From: Ammopiptanthus mongolicus | Lineage: Eukaryota; Streptophyta; Magnoliopsida; Fabales; Fabaceae | Assembly: GCA_039655645.1 (NCBI GenBank) | Contig: CM077350.1 | Coordinates: 24,902,445-24,966,444 of the forward strand | Length of the DNA: 64,000 bases | Direction of reading: 5' to 3' | Shown here: piece after piece, positions 37,601-50,640 of the stretch | How positions within the stretch are numbered: the stretch's first letter is position 1 | How the letters are laid out: every line of letters begins with the position of its first letter | The notes under the pieces: generated by a model | Database searches by the model: none | What the model saw: the letters and a program-made list of their open reading frames with translations, nothing else | What the model was told of the DNA's origin: nothing | Position numbers and translations under genes: made by a program

Positions 37601-39420
37601 GTATCCAATCTGAAGTTTGAAGAAGGAATTTTACTCATACATAGATTTATTCAGATCTGGACTTTTTCAGGAAAAATGTAGGTATTTCTCTGATCTTTGT
37701 CCAAGCTTTTCTTCTCTTTCCCCTGTTAGGATTGTTGATGCTTTTGTCTTCTCCTGTTACCGTACTTGATGCTTCACTACTTTAAGGAAAAGGGTACCGA
37801 ATTTTCCGGTCAAGCTTGGACTTTGAAAATCTTAAAACTTCATTCAAAATTACTTCTCGAGCCATCAGTATTCTAAGTAGAAGCCTGATTAGCTTCACTG
37901 GACGCTTCTTAAATGAGGTAAGGAGATTTTTTATCGCTTGGGCACATTCACAAGGTTGTTTAACTCGTAGCATTCTGACCTGTTAGCGTATTATGCTTCT
38001 TTGACCCTGCTACTGGTCAAATTAGGATTCGATGTCCTCATGAAACTTGTGTATATGGATATTAGGTTTAATTTTACACTAATTTCGTACAATTCAAACA
38101 CCTACAGCTCGATTTATGGCCCTCAGACGCTACAAAAGTATGACTATCAAGAACAACATCTTGTCACCAACTTACGAATGCAATTTAACAAAGATAGAGA
38201 TCGATTTCGCTATTGACCTCTTAATGAGAGTTGCAGATACTTCTCTGAGCCTCCCAATGATACCAAGATTGATACATCTGAACACCTAAAGCTCTAGAAA
38301 TTGTTAGCAGACGCCTGCATGTTCTTAATGTCACGAACAGTATCGCATTCGAAGCTTGAAAAAGGAATTTCACTCCGATAGAGATTGATTCGGATCTCGT
38401 CTTCTTCAGGAAACATGTAGGTATTTAACTTATCTTTCAAACCAAACCAAGATCACTACATTTGGACGAGCATACCTCAAAATATGATGTTTCGGATGCT
38501 TGATTGTCGACAGTAGGCGCTTGACTTCAATCTTCAGTGTTTTTACTTTTGCAGCTTTTGTACTTTTGTCTATGTCCATGCTTTTCTTCTCTTTCTTCTG
38601 TTTGGATTGCTGAAGCTTTTGTCATCTTCTGTTATAGTACTTGATGCTTCAGAAATTTATTGAAAAGGTTACCTTATTTTCCGGTCAAGCTTGGACTTTG
38701 AATATCATAATCCTTCATTCAAAATTGCTTCTCCAGCCATCATAATGTTCTGTATCTGAGTAGATGCTTGATTAGCTTCACTTGACGCTTCTTAAATGAG
38801 CTAAGGAGCTTGGTTATCCACTGGGCTCATTCACCAGGATGTTAAACTCGTAGCATTCTGACCAGTTAGTGTATTATGCTTCTTTGACCCTGTTACTGGC
38901 CGAATTAGGATTCGGTGTCCCCGTGAAACTTGTATATATGGATATCAGGTTTAATGACACACTAATTTCATCCAATTCGGACACCTACGGCTCAATATAT
39001 GGCCATCAGACTCAACAATGGTGTGACTGTCAGGATCAACATCTTGCCATCAACTAACGGATGCAACTTAACAAAGTTAGATTTCGATTTTGCTCTTGAC
39101 CTCTTCATGAGAGTTGCTGATAATTCTCTCAACCTTCCAACCATACCAAGGTCGATGCATCTGAAATCCTAAAGCTCTAGAATTTGTCCGCAGATGCTTG
39201 CATGTTCTCAATTTCACGAACAATATTGCATCTCAAGCTTGAAGAAGGAATTTCACTCAAATAGAGATTGATTCTGATCTCGACTTCTTCAAGAAACATG
39301 TAGGTATTTCTCTTATCTTTGTAACCAAACTAAGATCACTACATTTGGACGAGTGTACCTCAAAATACATTGTTTCGGACACTTGATTGTCTGTAGCAGG
39401 CGCTTGACTTCAATCTTCAT

Positions 39421-39440
39421 TACGGGTGCAATTTAACAAA
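39421..39440 (+). other. Subunit junction: C joined to A
   Basis: The text passes from CTTGACTTCAATCTTCA (subunit C) directly to TTACGGGTGCAATTT (subunit A). The remainder of C and all of D are missing, making the anchor spacing 1247 bp (38742 to 39989) and not twice ~880. It lies at the left edge of the 2643-bp higher-order repeat. Confidence 0.75.
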
Positions 39441-42400
39441 GATAGAGATCGATTTCGCTCTTGACCTCTTCATGGGAGTTACAAATATTTTTCTGAGCCT
39501 TCCAACGATACCAAGATCGATGCATATGAACACCTAAAGCTCTAGAAAACATCAGCAGACGCTTGCATGTTCTTAATGTCACGAACAGTATCACATCTCA
39601 AGCTTGAAGAAGGAATTTTACTCAGATAGAGATTGATTCAGATCTCATCTTCTTCAGGAAACATGTAGGTATTTCACTTATCTTTCTAAACAAACCAAGA
39701 TCACTACATTACGACAACGTACCTCAAAATACGATGTTTCAGATGCATGATTTTCGACAGCAGGTGCTTGACTTCAATCTTCATTGTTTTTCATTTTGCA
39801 GCTTTTGTACTTTTGTCTTTGTCCACCCTTTTCTTTTCTTTATTATGTTAGGATTGCTGAAGCTTTTGTCTTCTTCTGTTACAGTATTTGATGCTTCAAA
39901 GCTTTATTGAAAAGGGTACCTCAATTTCTGGTCAATCTTAAACTTTGAAAATCTTAATACCTCATTCGAAATTACTTCTCGAGCCATCATAATGTTCGAT
40001 ATACTGAATAAACGCCTGATTAGCTTCATTGGACACTTCTTAAATGAGTTAAGGAGAATGGTTATCCCCCGGGCACATTCACAAGGCTGTTTAACTCATA
40101 GAATTCTGACCAGTTAGCTTATTATGCTTCTTTGACCCTGCTACTGGCCGATTTGGGATTCGATGTCCTCATGAAACTTGTATATATGGATATTAGGTTT
40201 AATTAGACACTAATTTCATCCAATTCGGACACCTACAGCTCGATATATGGCCCTCAGACGCTACAAGGGTACGACTATCGGGAACAACATCTTGTCACCA
40301 ACTTATGGATGCAATTTAACAAAGATAGAGATCGATTTTGGTATTGACCTCTTAATGAGAGTTACAGATACTTCTATGAGCCTCCCAAACATACCAAGAT
40401 CGATACATCTGAACACCTAAAGCTCTAGAAATTGTCAGCAGACGCTTGCATGTTCTTAATTTCTCGAACAGTATTGCATCTCAAGCTAGAAGAAGGAATT
40501 TCACTCAGATAGTGTTTGATTCTGATCTCTACTTCTTCAGGTAAAATGTAGGTATTTCTCTTATATTTATAGAGAAACCAAGATCACAAAATTTGCACGA
40601 GCGTACCTCAAAATATGAGGTTTCAGATGCTTAAGTGTCAACAGTAGGCGCTTGGCTTCAGTGTCTTTGCTTTTGCAGCTTTTGTACTTTTGTCTTTGTC
40701 CACGCTTTTTTTTTCTTTCTTCTGTTAGGATTGTTGAAGCTTTTGACTTCTTCTGTTACAGTACTTGATGCTTCAGAACTTTATTCAAAAGGGTACCTCA
40801 TTTTTTGGTCAAGCTTGGACTTTGAATATCATAATACTTCATTCAAAATTACTTCTCCATCCATCAAAATGTTCTGTATTCTGAGTAGATCTTCGATTAC
40901 CTTCACTGGACGGTTCTTAAACGAGCTAAGGAGCTTGGTTATCCATTGGGCACGTTCACAAGGTTGTTTAACTCGTAGCATTCTGACCAGTTAGCATATT
41001 ATGCTTCTTTGACCCTGTTACTGGCCGAATTTGGATTCGATGTCCCCATGAAACTTGTATATATGGATATCAAGTTTAATGAGACACTAATTTCATCCAA
41101 TTCGGACACCTACAGCTCAATATATGGCCATCAGACGCAACAATGGTGTGACTGTCAGGATACATATCTTGCCACCAACTAACAGAAGCAACTTAACAAA
41201 GATAGAGTTCGATTTCGCTCTTGACCTCTTCATGAGAGTTGTTGATATTTCTATCAGCGTTCCAACAATACCAAGGTCCATCCATCTGAACACCTAAAGC
41301 TCTAGAAATTGTCAGCAGACGCTTGCATTGTTCTTAATGTCACGAACAGTATCACATCTAAAGCTTGAAGAAGGAATTTCACTTAGATAGAGATTCATTC
41401 AGATCTCGTCTTCTTCAGGAAACATGTATGTATTTCACTTATCTTTCTAAACAAACAAAGATCACTACATTAGAACGAACGTACCTCAAAATACGATGTT
41501 TTGGATGCTTGATTTTCGGCTGCAGGCGCTTGACTTCAATTTTCAGTGTTTTTGATTTTGCAGCTTTTATACATTTGTCTTTGTCCACGCTTTTCTTCTC
41601 TTTATTATGTTAGGATTGCTGAAGCTTTTCTCTTCTTCTCTTACAGTACTTGATGATTCAAAGCTTTATTGAAAAGGGTACCTCAATTTCTGGTCAATAT
41701 TAAACTTTGAAAATCTTAATACTTCATTCGAAATTACTTCTCGAGCCATCATAATGTTCGATATTCTGAATAAACGCCTGATTAGCTTGATTGGACACTT
41801 CTTAAATGAGCTTTGGAGCATGGTTATCCCCGGGGCACATTCACAAGGCTGTTTAACTCGTAGAATTCTGACCAGTTAGCTTATTATGCTTCTTTGACCC
41901 TGTTACTGGCCGATTTGGGAGTCAATGTCCGCATGAAACTTGTATATATGGATATTAGGTTTAATTAGACACTAATTTCATCCAATTCGGACACCTACAG
42001 CTCGATATATGGCCCTCAGACGCTACAAGGGTATGACTATCGGGAACAACATCTTGTCACCAACTTACGGATGTAATTTAACAAAGATAGATATCGATTT
42101 CGGTATTGACCTCTTAATGAGAGTTGCAGATACTTCTCTGTGCCTCCCAAACATACCAAGATCGATACATCTGAACACCTAAAGCTCTAGAAATTGTCAG
42201 CAGGCGCTTGCATGTTCTTAATTTCACGAACAGTATAGCATCTCAAGCTAGAAGAAGGAATTTCACTCAGATAGAGTTTGATTCTGATCTCTACTTCTTC
42301 AGGAAACATGTAGGTATTACTCTTATATTTCTATAGAAACCAAGATCACAACATTTGCACGAGCGTACCTTAAAATATGAGGTTTCAGATGCTTAAGTGT

Positions 42401-44007
42401 CAGCAGCATGCGCTTGGCTTCCGTGTCTTAGCTTTTGTAGCTTTTGTACTTTTGTCTTTGTCCACGCTTTTCTTTTCTTTCTTCTATTAGTATTGTTGAA
42501 GCTTTTGTCTACTTTGGTTACAGTACTTGATGCTTCAGAAATTTATTGAAAAGGGTACCTCATTTTCTGGTCAAGCTTGGACTTTGAATATCTTAATACT
42601 TCATTCAAAATTGCTTCTCCAGCCATCATAATGTTCTGTATTCTGAGTAGATGCATGATTAGCTTCATTGGACGCTTCTTAAATGAGCTAAGGAGCTTGG
42701 TTATCCACTGGGCATATTCACAAGGTTGTTTAACTAGTAGCATTCTAACCAGTATGCGTATTATGCTTATTTGACCCTATTACTGGCCGAATTAGGATTC
42801 GATGTCCGCATGAAACTTGTATATATGGATATTAGGTTTAATTAGACACTAATATCGTCCAATTCGGACACCTACAGCTCAATATATGGCCACCAGACGC
42901 TACAAAGGCATGACTGTCAGGAACAAAATCTTGTCACCAACTTACGGAGGCAACTTAACAAAGATAGAGATCGATTTCACTCTTGACCTCTTCTTAAGAG
43001 TTGCAGATATTTCTCTGATCCATCCAAAGATACCAAGATCGATGCATCTGATCACCTAAAGCTCTTAAAATTGTCAGCAGAAGCTTGCATGATCTTAATG
43101 TCATGAACAGTATCACATCTGAAGCTTGAAAAAGGAATTTCACTCCGATAGATATTGACTCAGATCTCCGTTTCGTCAGGAAACATGTAGGTATTTCTAT
43201 TATCTTTCAAACCAAACCAAGATCACATTTGGACCAGCGGACCTCAAAATACGACGTTTCGGAGGCCTTATTATCGGCAGCAGGCGCTTGACTTCAATCT
43301 TCAGTATTTTTGTTTTTGCAGATTTTGTAGTTTTGTCTTTGTCCACGCTTTTCTTTTCTTTCTTCTGTTAGGATTGTTGAAGCTTTTGACTTCTTCTATT
43401 ACAGTACTTGATGCTTCAGAACTTTATTCAAAAGGGTACCTCATTTTCTGGTCAAGCTTGGACTTTGAATATCATAATACTTCATTCAAAATTGCTTCTC
43501 CATCCATCAAAATGTTCTGTATTCTGTGTAGATCTTCGATTACCTTCACTGGACGGTTCTTAAACGAGCTAAGGAGCTTGGTTATCCACTGGGCACATTC
43601 ACAAGGTTGTTTAACTCGTAGCATTCTGACCAGTTAGCATATTATGCTTCTTTGACCCTGTTACTGGCCGAATTTGGATTCGATGTCCCCATGAAACTTG
43701 TATATTTGGATATCAAGTTTAATGAGACACTAATTTCATCCAATTCGGACACCTACAGCTCAATATATGGCCATCAGACGCAACAATGGTGTGACTGTCA
43801 GGATACACATCTTGCCACCAACTAACAGAAGCAACGTAACAAAGATAGAGTTCGATTTCGCTCTTGACCTCTTCATGAGAGTTGTTGATATTTCTATCAG
43901 CGTTCCAACAATACCAAGGTCCATCCATCAGAACACTTAAAGCTCTAGAAATTGTCAGCAGACGCTTGCATTGTTCTTAATGTCACGAACAGTATCACAT
44001 CTCAAGC

Positions 44008-44256
44008 TTGAAGAAGGAATTTCACTCAGATAGAGATTCATTCAGATCTCGTCTTCTTCAGGAAACATGTAGGTATTTCACTTATCTTTCTAAACAAACA
44101 AAGATCACTACATTAGAACGAACGTACCTCAAAATACGATGTTTTGGATGCTTGATTTTCGGCTGCAGGCGCTTGACTTCAATCTTCAGTGTTTTTGATT
44201 TTGCAGCTTTTGTACATTTGTCTTTGTCCACGCTTTTCTTCTCTTTATTATGTTAG
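44008..44256 (+). other. Recurring plus-strand open frame in the trimer (82 codons)
   Basis: Nearly the same frame occurs at 41365-41613, 44008-44256 and 46651-46899, spaced exactly 2643 bp, with related versions at 15747-16004, 18395-18652 and 25414-25707. It reads MKKEFHSDRDSFRSRLLQE and ends in a Phe/Leu/Ser-rich, membrane-like tail that comes from the polypyrimidine tract. No family is recognised. The conservation follows the repeat copies, so it is most likely non-coding. It is recorded because a reader scanning for genes will meet it. Confidence 0.25.
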
Positions 44257-47200
44257 GATTGCTGAAGCTTTTCTCTTCTTCTGTTACAGTACTTGATGCT
44301 TCAAAGCTTTATTGAAAAGGGTACCTCAATTTCTGGTCAATCTTAAACTTTGAAAATCTTAATACTTCATTCGAAATTGCTTCTCGAGCCATCATAATGT
44401 TCGATATTCTGAATAAACGCCTGATTAGCTTCATTGGACACTTCTTAAATGAGCTAAGGAGCATGGTTATCCCCGGGGCACATTCACAAGGCTGTTTAAC
44501 TCGTAGAATTCTGACCAGTTAGCTTATTATGCTTCTTTAACCCTGTTACTGGCCGATTTGGGAGTCAATGTCCGCATGAAACTTGTATATATGGATATTA
44601 GGTTTAATTAGACACTAATTTCATCCAATTCGGACACCTACAGCTTGATATATGGCCCTTAGACGCTACAAGGGTATGACTATCGGGAACAACATCTTGT
44701 CACCAAATTACGGATGCAATTTAACAAAGATAGAGATCGATTTCGGTATTGACCTCTTAATGAGAGTTGCAGATACTTCTCTGAGCCTCCCAAACATACC
44801 AAGATCGATACATCTGAACACCTAAAGCTCTAGAAATTGTCAGCAGGCGCTTGCATGTTCTTAATTTCACGAACAGTATAGCATCTCAAGCTAGAAGAAG
44901 GAATTTCACTCAGATAGAGTTTGATTCTGATCTCTACTTCTTCAGGAAACATGTAGGTATCACTCTTATATTTCTATAGAAACCAAGATCACAACATTTG
45001 CACTAGCGTACCTTAAAATATGAGGTTTCAGATGCTTAAGTGTCAGCAGCAGGCGCTTGGCTTCCGTGTCTTTGCTTTTGTAGCTTTTGTACTTTTGTCT
45101 TTGTCCACGCTTTTCTTTTCTTTCTTCTATTAGGATTGTTGAAGCTTTTGTCTTCTTCGGTTACAGTACTTGATGCATCAGAACTTTATTGAAAAGGGTA
45201 CCTCATTTTCTGGTCAAGCTTGGACTTTGAATATCTTAATACTTCATTCAAAATTGCTTCTCCAGCCATCATAATGTTCTGTATTCTGAGTAGATGCATG
45301 ATTAGCTTCACTGGATGCTTCTTAAATGAGCTAAGGAGCTTGGTTATCCACTGGGCATATTCACAAGGTTGTTTAACTAGTAGCATTCTAACCACTATGC
45401 GTATTATGCTTATTTGACCCTATTACTGGCCGAATTAGGATTCGATGTCCGCATGAAACTTGTATATATGGATATTAGGTTTAATTAGACACTAATATCG
45501 TCCAATTCAGACACCTACAGCTCAATATATGGCCACCAGACGCTACAAAGGCATGACTGTCAAGAGCAAAATCTTGTCACCAACTTACAGAGGCAACTTA
45601 ACAAAGATAGAGATCGATTTCACTCTTGACCTCTTCTTAAGAGTTGCAGATATTTCTCTGATCCATCCAAAGATACCAAGATCGATGCATCTGATCACCT
45701 AAAGCTCTTAAAATTGTCAGCAGAAGCTTGCATGATCTTAATGTCATGAACAGTATCACATCTGAAGCTTGAAAAAGGAATTTCACTCCGATAGAGATTG
45801 ACTTAGATCTCCGTTTCTTCAGGAAACATGTAGGTATTTCTATTATCTTTCAAACCAAACCAAGATCACATTTGGACCCGCGGACCTCAAAATACGACGT
45901 TTCGGAAGCCTTATTATCGGCAGCAGGCGCTTGACTTCAATCTTCAGTATTTTTGTTTTTGCAGATTTTGTACTTTTGTCTTTGTCCACGCTTTTCTTTT
46001 CTTTCTTCTGTCAGGATTGTTGAAGCTTTTGACTTCTTCTGTTACAGTACTTGATGCTTCAGAACTTTATTCAAAAGGGTACCTCATTTTCTGGTCAAGC
46101 TTGGACTTTGAATATCATAATACTTCATTCAAAATTGCTTCTCCATCCATCAAAATGTTCTGTATTCTGAGTAGATCTTCGATTACCTTCACTGGACGGT
46201 TCATAAACGAGCTAAGGAGCTTGGTTATCCATTGGGCACATTCACAAGGTTGTTTAACTCGTAGCATTCTGACCAGTTAGCATATTATGCTTCTTTGACC
46301 CTGTTACTGGCCGAATTTGGATTCGATGTCCCCATGAAACTTGTATATTTGGATATCAAGTTTAATGAGACACTAATTTCATCCAATTCGGACACCTGCA
46401 GCTCAATATATGGCCATCAGACGCAACAATGGTGTGACTGTCAGGATACACATCTTGCCACCAACTAACAGAAGCAACTTAACAAAGATAGAGTTCGATT
46501 TCGCTCTTGACCTCTTCATGAGAGTTGTTGATATTTCTATTAGCGTTCCAACAATACCAAGGTCCATCCATCTGAACACCTAAAGCTCTAGAAATTGTCA
46601 GCAGACTCTTGCATTGTTCTTAATGTCACGAACAGTATCACATCTCAAGCTTGAAGAAGGAATTTCACTCAGATAGAGATTCATTCAGATCTCGTCTTCT
46701 TCAGGAAACATGTAGGTATTTCACTTATCTTTCTAAACAAACAAAGATCACTACATTAGAACGAACGTACCTCAAAATACGATGTTTTGGATGCTTGCTT
46801 TTCGGCTGCAGGCGCTTGACTTCAATCTTCAGTGTTTTTGATTTTGCAGCTTTTGTACATTTGTCTTTGTGCACGCTTTTCTTCTCTTTATTATGTTAGA
46901 ATTGCTGAAGCTTTTCTCTTCTTCTATTACAGTACTTGATGCTTCAAAGCTTTATTGAAAAGGGTACCTCAATTTCTAGTCAAGCTTAAACTTTGAATAT
47001 CTTAATACTTCAGTCAAAATTACTTCTCGAGCCATCATAATGGTCTATATTCTGAATAAACGCCTGATTAGCTTCATTGGACACTTCTTAAATGAGCTAA
47101 GGAGCATGGTTATCCCCGGGGCACATTCACAAGGCTGTTTAACTCGTAGAATTCTGACCAGTTAGCTTATTATGCTTCTTTGACCCTGTTACTGGCCGAT

Positions 47201-50200
47201 TTGGGATTCGATGTCCTCATGAAACTTGTATATATGGATATTAGGTTTAATTAGACACTAATTTCATCCAATTCGGACACCTACAGCTCGATATATGGCC
47301 CTCAGACGCTACAAGGGTATGACTATCGGGAACAACATCCTGTCACCAACTTACGGATGCAATTTAACAAAGTTAGAGATCGATTTCGGTATTGACCTCT
47401 TAATGAGAGTTGCAGATACTTCTCTGAGCCTCCCAAACATACCAAGATCGATACATCTGAACACCTAAAGCTCTAGAAATTGTCAGCAGGCGCTTGCATG
47501 TTCTTAATTTCACGAACAGTATAGCATCTCAAGCTAGAAGAAGGAATTTCACTCAGATAGAGTTTGATTCTGATCTCTAATTCTTCAGGAAACATGTAGG
47601 TATTACTCTTATATTTCTATAGAAACCAAGATCACAACATTTGCACGAGCGTACCTTAAAATATGAGGTTTTAGATGCTTAAGTGTCAGCAGCAGGCGCT
47701 TGGCTTCCGTGCCTTTGCTTTTATAGCTTTTGTACTTTTGTCTTTGTCCACGCTTTTCTTTTCTTTCTTCTATTAGGATTGTTGAAGCTTTTGTCTTCTT
47801 CGGTTACAGTACTTGATGCATCAGAACTTTATTGAAAAGGGTACCTCATTTTCTGGTCAAGCTTGGACTTTGAATATCTTAATACTTCATTCAAAATTGC
47901 TTCTCCAGCCATCATAATGTTCTGTATTCTGAGTAGATGCATGATTAGATTCACTGGACGCTTCTTAAATGAGCTAAGGATCTTGGTTATCCACTGGGCA
48001 TATTCACAAGGTTGTTTAACTAGTAGCATTCTGACCAGTATGCATATTATGCTTATTTGACCCTATTGCTGGCCGAATTAGGATTCGATGTCCGCATGAA
48101 ACTTGTATATATGGATATTAGGTTTAATTAGACACTAATCTCGTCCAATTCGGACACCTACAGCTCAATATATGGCCACCAGACGCTACAAAGGCATGAC
48201 TGTCAGGAACAAAATCTTGTCACCAACTTACGGAGGCAACTTAACAAAGATAGAGATCGATTTCACTCTTGACCTCTTCATAAGAGTTGCTGATATTTCT
48301 CTGAGCCTTCCAAAGATACCAAGATCGATGCATCTGATCACCTAAAGCTCTAGAAATTTTCAGCAGAAGCTTGCATGATCTTAATGTTATGAACAGTATC
48401 ACATCTGAAGCTTGAAAAAGGAATTTCACTCCGATAGAGATTGACTCAGATCTCCGTTTCTTCAGGAAACATGTAGGTATTTCTATTATCTTTCAAACCA
48501 AACCAAGATCGCATTTGGACCAGCGGACCTCAAAATACGACGTTTCGGAGGCCTTATTATCGGCAGCAGGCGCTTGACTTCAATCTTCAGTGTTTTTGTT
48601 TTTGCCGATTTTGTACTTTTGCCTTTGTCCACGCTTTTCTTCTCTTTCTTATGTTAGGATTGTTGATGCTTTTGTCTTTTTCTGTTACAGTACTTGATGC
48701 TTCAGAGCTTTATTGAAAATGGTAACTAATTTTCGGGTCAAGCTTGGACTTTGAAAATCTTAATACTTCATTCAAAGTTACTTCTCCACCCATCATAAAG
48801 TTTTGTATTCTGAGTAGATGTTTGATTAGCTTCACTGGACGCTTCTGAAATGAGCTAAGGAGCTTAGTTATCCCCAGGCCACAATAGCATTCTGACCAGT
48901 TAGCATATTATGCTTCTTTGACCCTATTACTGGCCGAATTTGGATTCGATGTCCCCATGAAACTTGTATATATGGATATCAAGTTTAATGAGAAACTAAT
49001 TTCATCCAATTCGAACACCTACAGCTCAATATATGGCCATCAGACGCAACAATTGTGTGACTGTCAGGATACACATCTTGCCACCAACTAACAGAAGCAA
49101 CTTAAAAACAAAGATAGAGTTCGATTTCGCTCTTGACCTCTTCATGAGAGTTTTTGATATTTCTCTCAGCGTTCCAACAATACCAAGGTCCATCCATCTG
49201 AACACCTAAAGCTCTAGAAATTGTCAGCAGACGCTTGCATGTTCTTAATGTCACGAACAGTATCACATCTCAAGCTTGAAGAAGGAATTTCACTCAGATA
49301 GAGATTGATTCAGATCTCGTCTTCTTCAAGAAACATGTAGGTATTTCACTTATCTGTCTAAACAAACAAAGATCACTACATTAGAACGAACGTACCTCAA
49401 AATACGATGTTTCGGAGGCCTTATTATCGGCAGCAGGCGCTTGACTTCAATCTCCAGTGTTTTTGCTTTTGCATATTTTGTACTTTTGTCTTTGTCCACG
49501 CTTTTCCTCTTTATTATGTTAGGATTGCTGAAGCTTTTGTCTTCTTTTGTTACAGTACTTGATGCTTCAAAGCTTTATTAAAAAGGGTAACTTAATTTCT
49601 GGTCAAGCTTAAACTTTGAATATCTTATTACTTCATTCAAAATTACTTCTCGAGCCATCATAATGGTCTATATTCTGAATAAACGCCTGATTAGCTTCAT
49701 TGGACACTTCTTAAATGAGCTAAGGAGCATGGTTATCACTGGGGCACATTCACAAGGCTGTTTAACTCGTAGAATTCTGACCAGTTAGCTCATTATGCTT
49801 CTTTGACCCTGTTACTGGCCGATTTGGGATTCGATGTCCTCATGAAACTTGTATATATGGATATTAGGTTTAATTAGACACTAATTTCATCCAATTCGGA
49901 CACCTACAGCTCGATATATGGCCCTCAGACACTACAAGGGTATGACTATCGGGAACAACATCTTGTCACCAACTTACGGATGCAATTTAACAAAGATAGA
50001 GATCGATTTCGGTATTGACCTCTTAATGAGAGTTGCAGATACTTCTCTGAGCCTCCCAAACATACCAAGATCGATACATCTGAACACCTTAAGCTCTAGA
50101 AATTGTCAGCAGACGCTTGCATGTTCTTAATTTCACGAACGGTATAGCATCTCAAGCTGGAAGAAGGAATTTCACTCAGATAGGGTTTGATTCTGATCTC

Positions 50201-50301
50201 TACTTCTTCAGGAAACATGTAGGTATTACTCTTATATTTCTAGAGAAACCAAGATCACAACATTTGCACGTGCGTACCTTAAAATATGAGGTTTCAGATG
50301 C

Positions 50302-50577
50302 TTAAGTGTCAGCAGCAGGCGCTTGGCTTCCGTGTCTTTGCTTTTGTAGCTTTTGTACTTTTGTCTTTGTCCACGCTTTTCTTTTCTTTCTTCTATTAGG
50401 ATTGTTGAAGCTTTTGTCTTCTTCGGTTACAGTACTTGATGCTTCAGAACTGTATTGAAAAGGGTACCTCATTTTCTGGTCAAGCTTGGACTTTGAATAT
50501 CTTAATACTTCATTCAAAATTGCTTCTCCAGCCATCATAATGTTCTGTATTCTGAGTAGATGCATGATTAGCTTCAC
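50302..50577 (-). other. Recurring minus-strand open frame of the satellite (longest example, 91 codons)
   Basis: A 66-codon frame recurs once per unit on the minus strand, ending YPFQ-stop. Near-complete copies lie at 16048-16248, 20464-20664, 21348-21548, 22227-22427, 23111-23311, 23994-24194, 24876-25085, 25760-25960, 30030-30230, 35268-35468, 37034-37234, 42543-42743, 45186-45395 and 47829-48029. They share FKKRPVKLI and RIQNIMMAGE. Here the usual stop is lost and the frame continues into a Ser/Thr then Lys/Arg-rich tail (RRKKRKAWTKTK, like a nuclear localisation signal). I do not recognise a protein family. There is no promoter evidence and many units break the frame, so it is probably a by-product of repeat sequence. 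Confidence 0.3.
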
Positions 50578-50619
50578 TGGACGCTTCTTAAATGAGCTAA
50601 GGAGCTTGGTTATCCACTG

Positions 50620-50640
50620 GGCATATTCACGAACAGTATC
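50620..50640 (+). other. Subunit junction: D joined to B, right edge of the trimer block
   Basis: GGGCATATTCAC (subunit D) is followed directly by GAACAGTATCAC (subunit B). The anchor interval 50537-51038 is only 501 bp, so about 375 bp are missing. Both parents contain TCAC at the join. Confidence 0.75.

Larger units (their letters stand above)
26001..39420 (+). repeat. Satellite block 2: diverged units with several internal deletions
   Basis: Anchors lie at 26619, 27468, 28352, 29236, 30115, 30997, 31881, 32763, 33604, 34486, 35353, 36236, 37119, 37867 and 38742. Irregular sites include a ~70-bp loss near 26330, a loss near 32925 (GTTGGTGGTCGAATTACTAC), a loss near 33340, and a B-to-C jump near 37697 (CTGATCTTTGTCC) removing roughly 140 bp. 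The anchors at 34486 and 37867 share a 10-bp deletion (CCATCAGTATTCT), so those units are related by duplication about 3.38 kb apart. No gene is seen. Confidence 0.75.
39430..50630 (+). repeat. Higher-order repeat: 2643-bp trimer of satellite units
   Basis: Three unit types recur in order. X has CGAGCCATCATAATG(G/T)TC (anchors 39989, 41751, 44394, 47037, 49670). Y has GAGTAGATGCATGATTAG (42628, 45271, 47914, 50537). Z has CCATCCATCAAAATG (40866, 43509, 46152). X, Y and Z each repeat at exactly 2643 bp through 41751-47914. The first round (39989-41751) is X-Z only and lacks Y. In the last round the Z position (48795) carries different sequence for about 270 bp before returning to Z-type near 48893. 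The block stops at a deletion junction at about 50626. Near-identity between rounds implies recent amplification. Confidence 0.88.
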
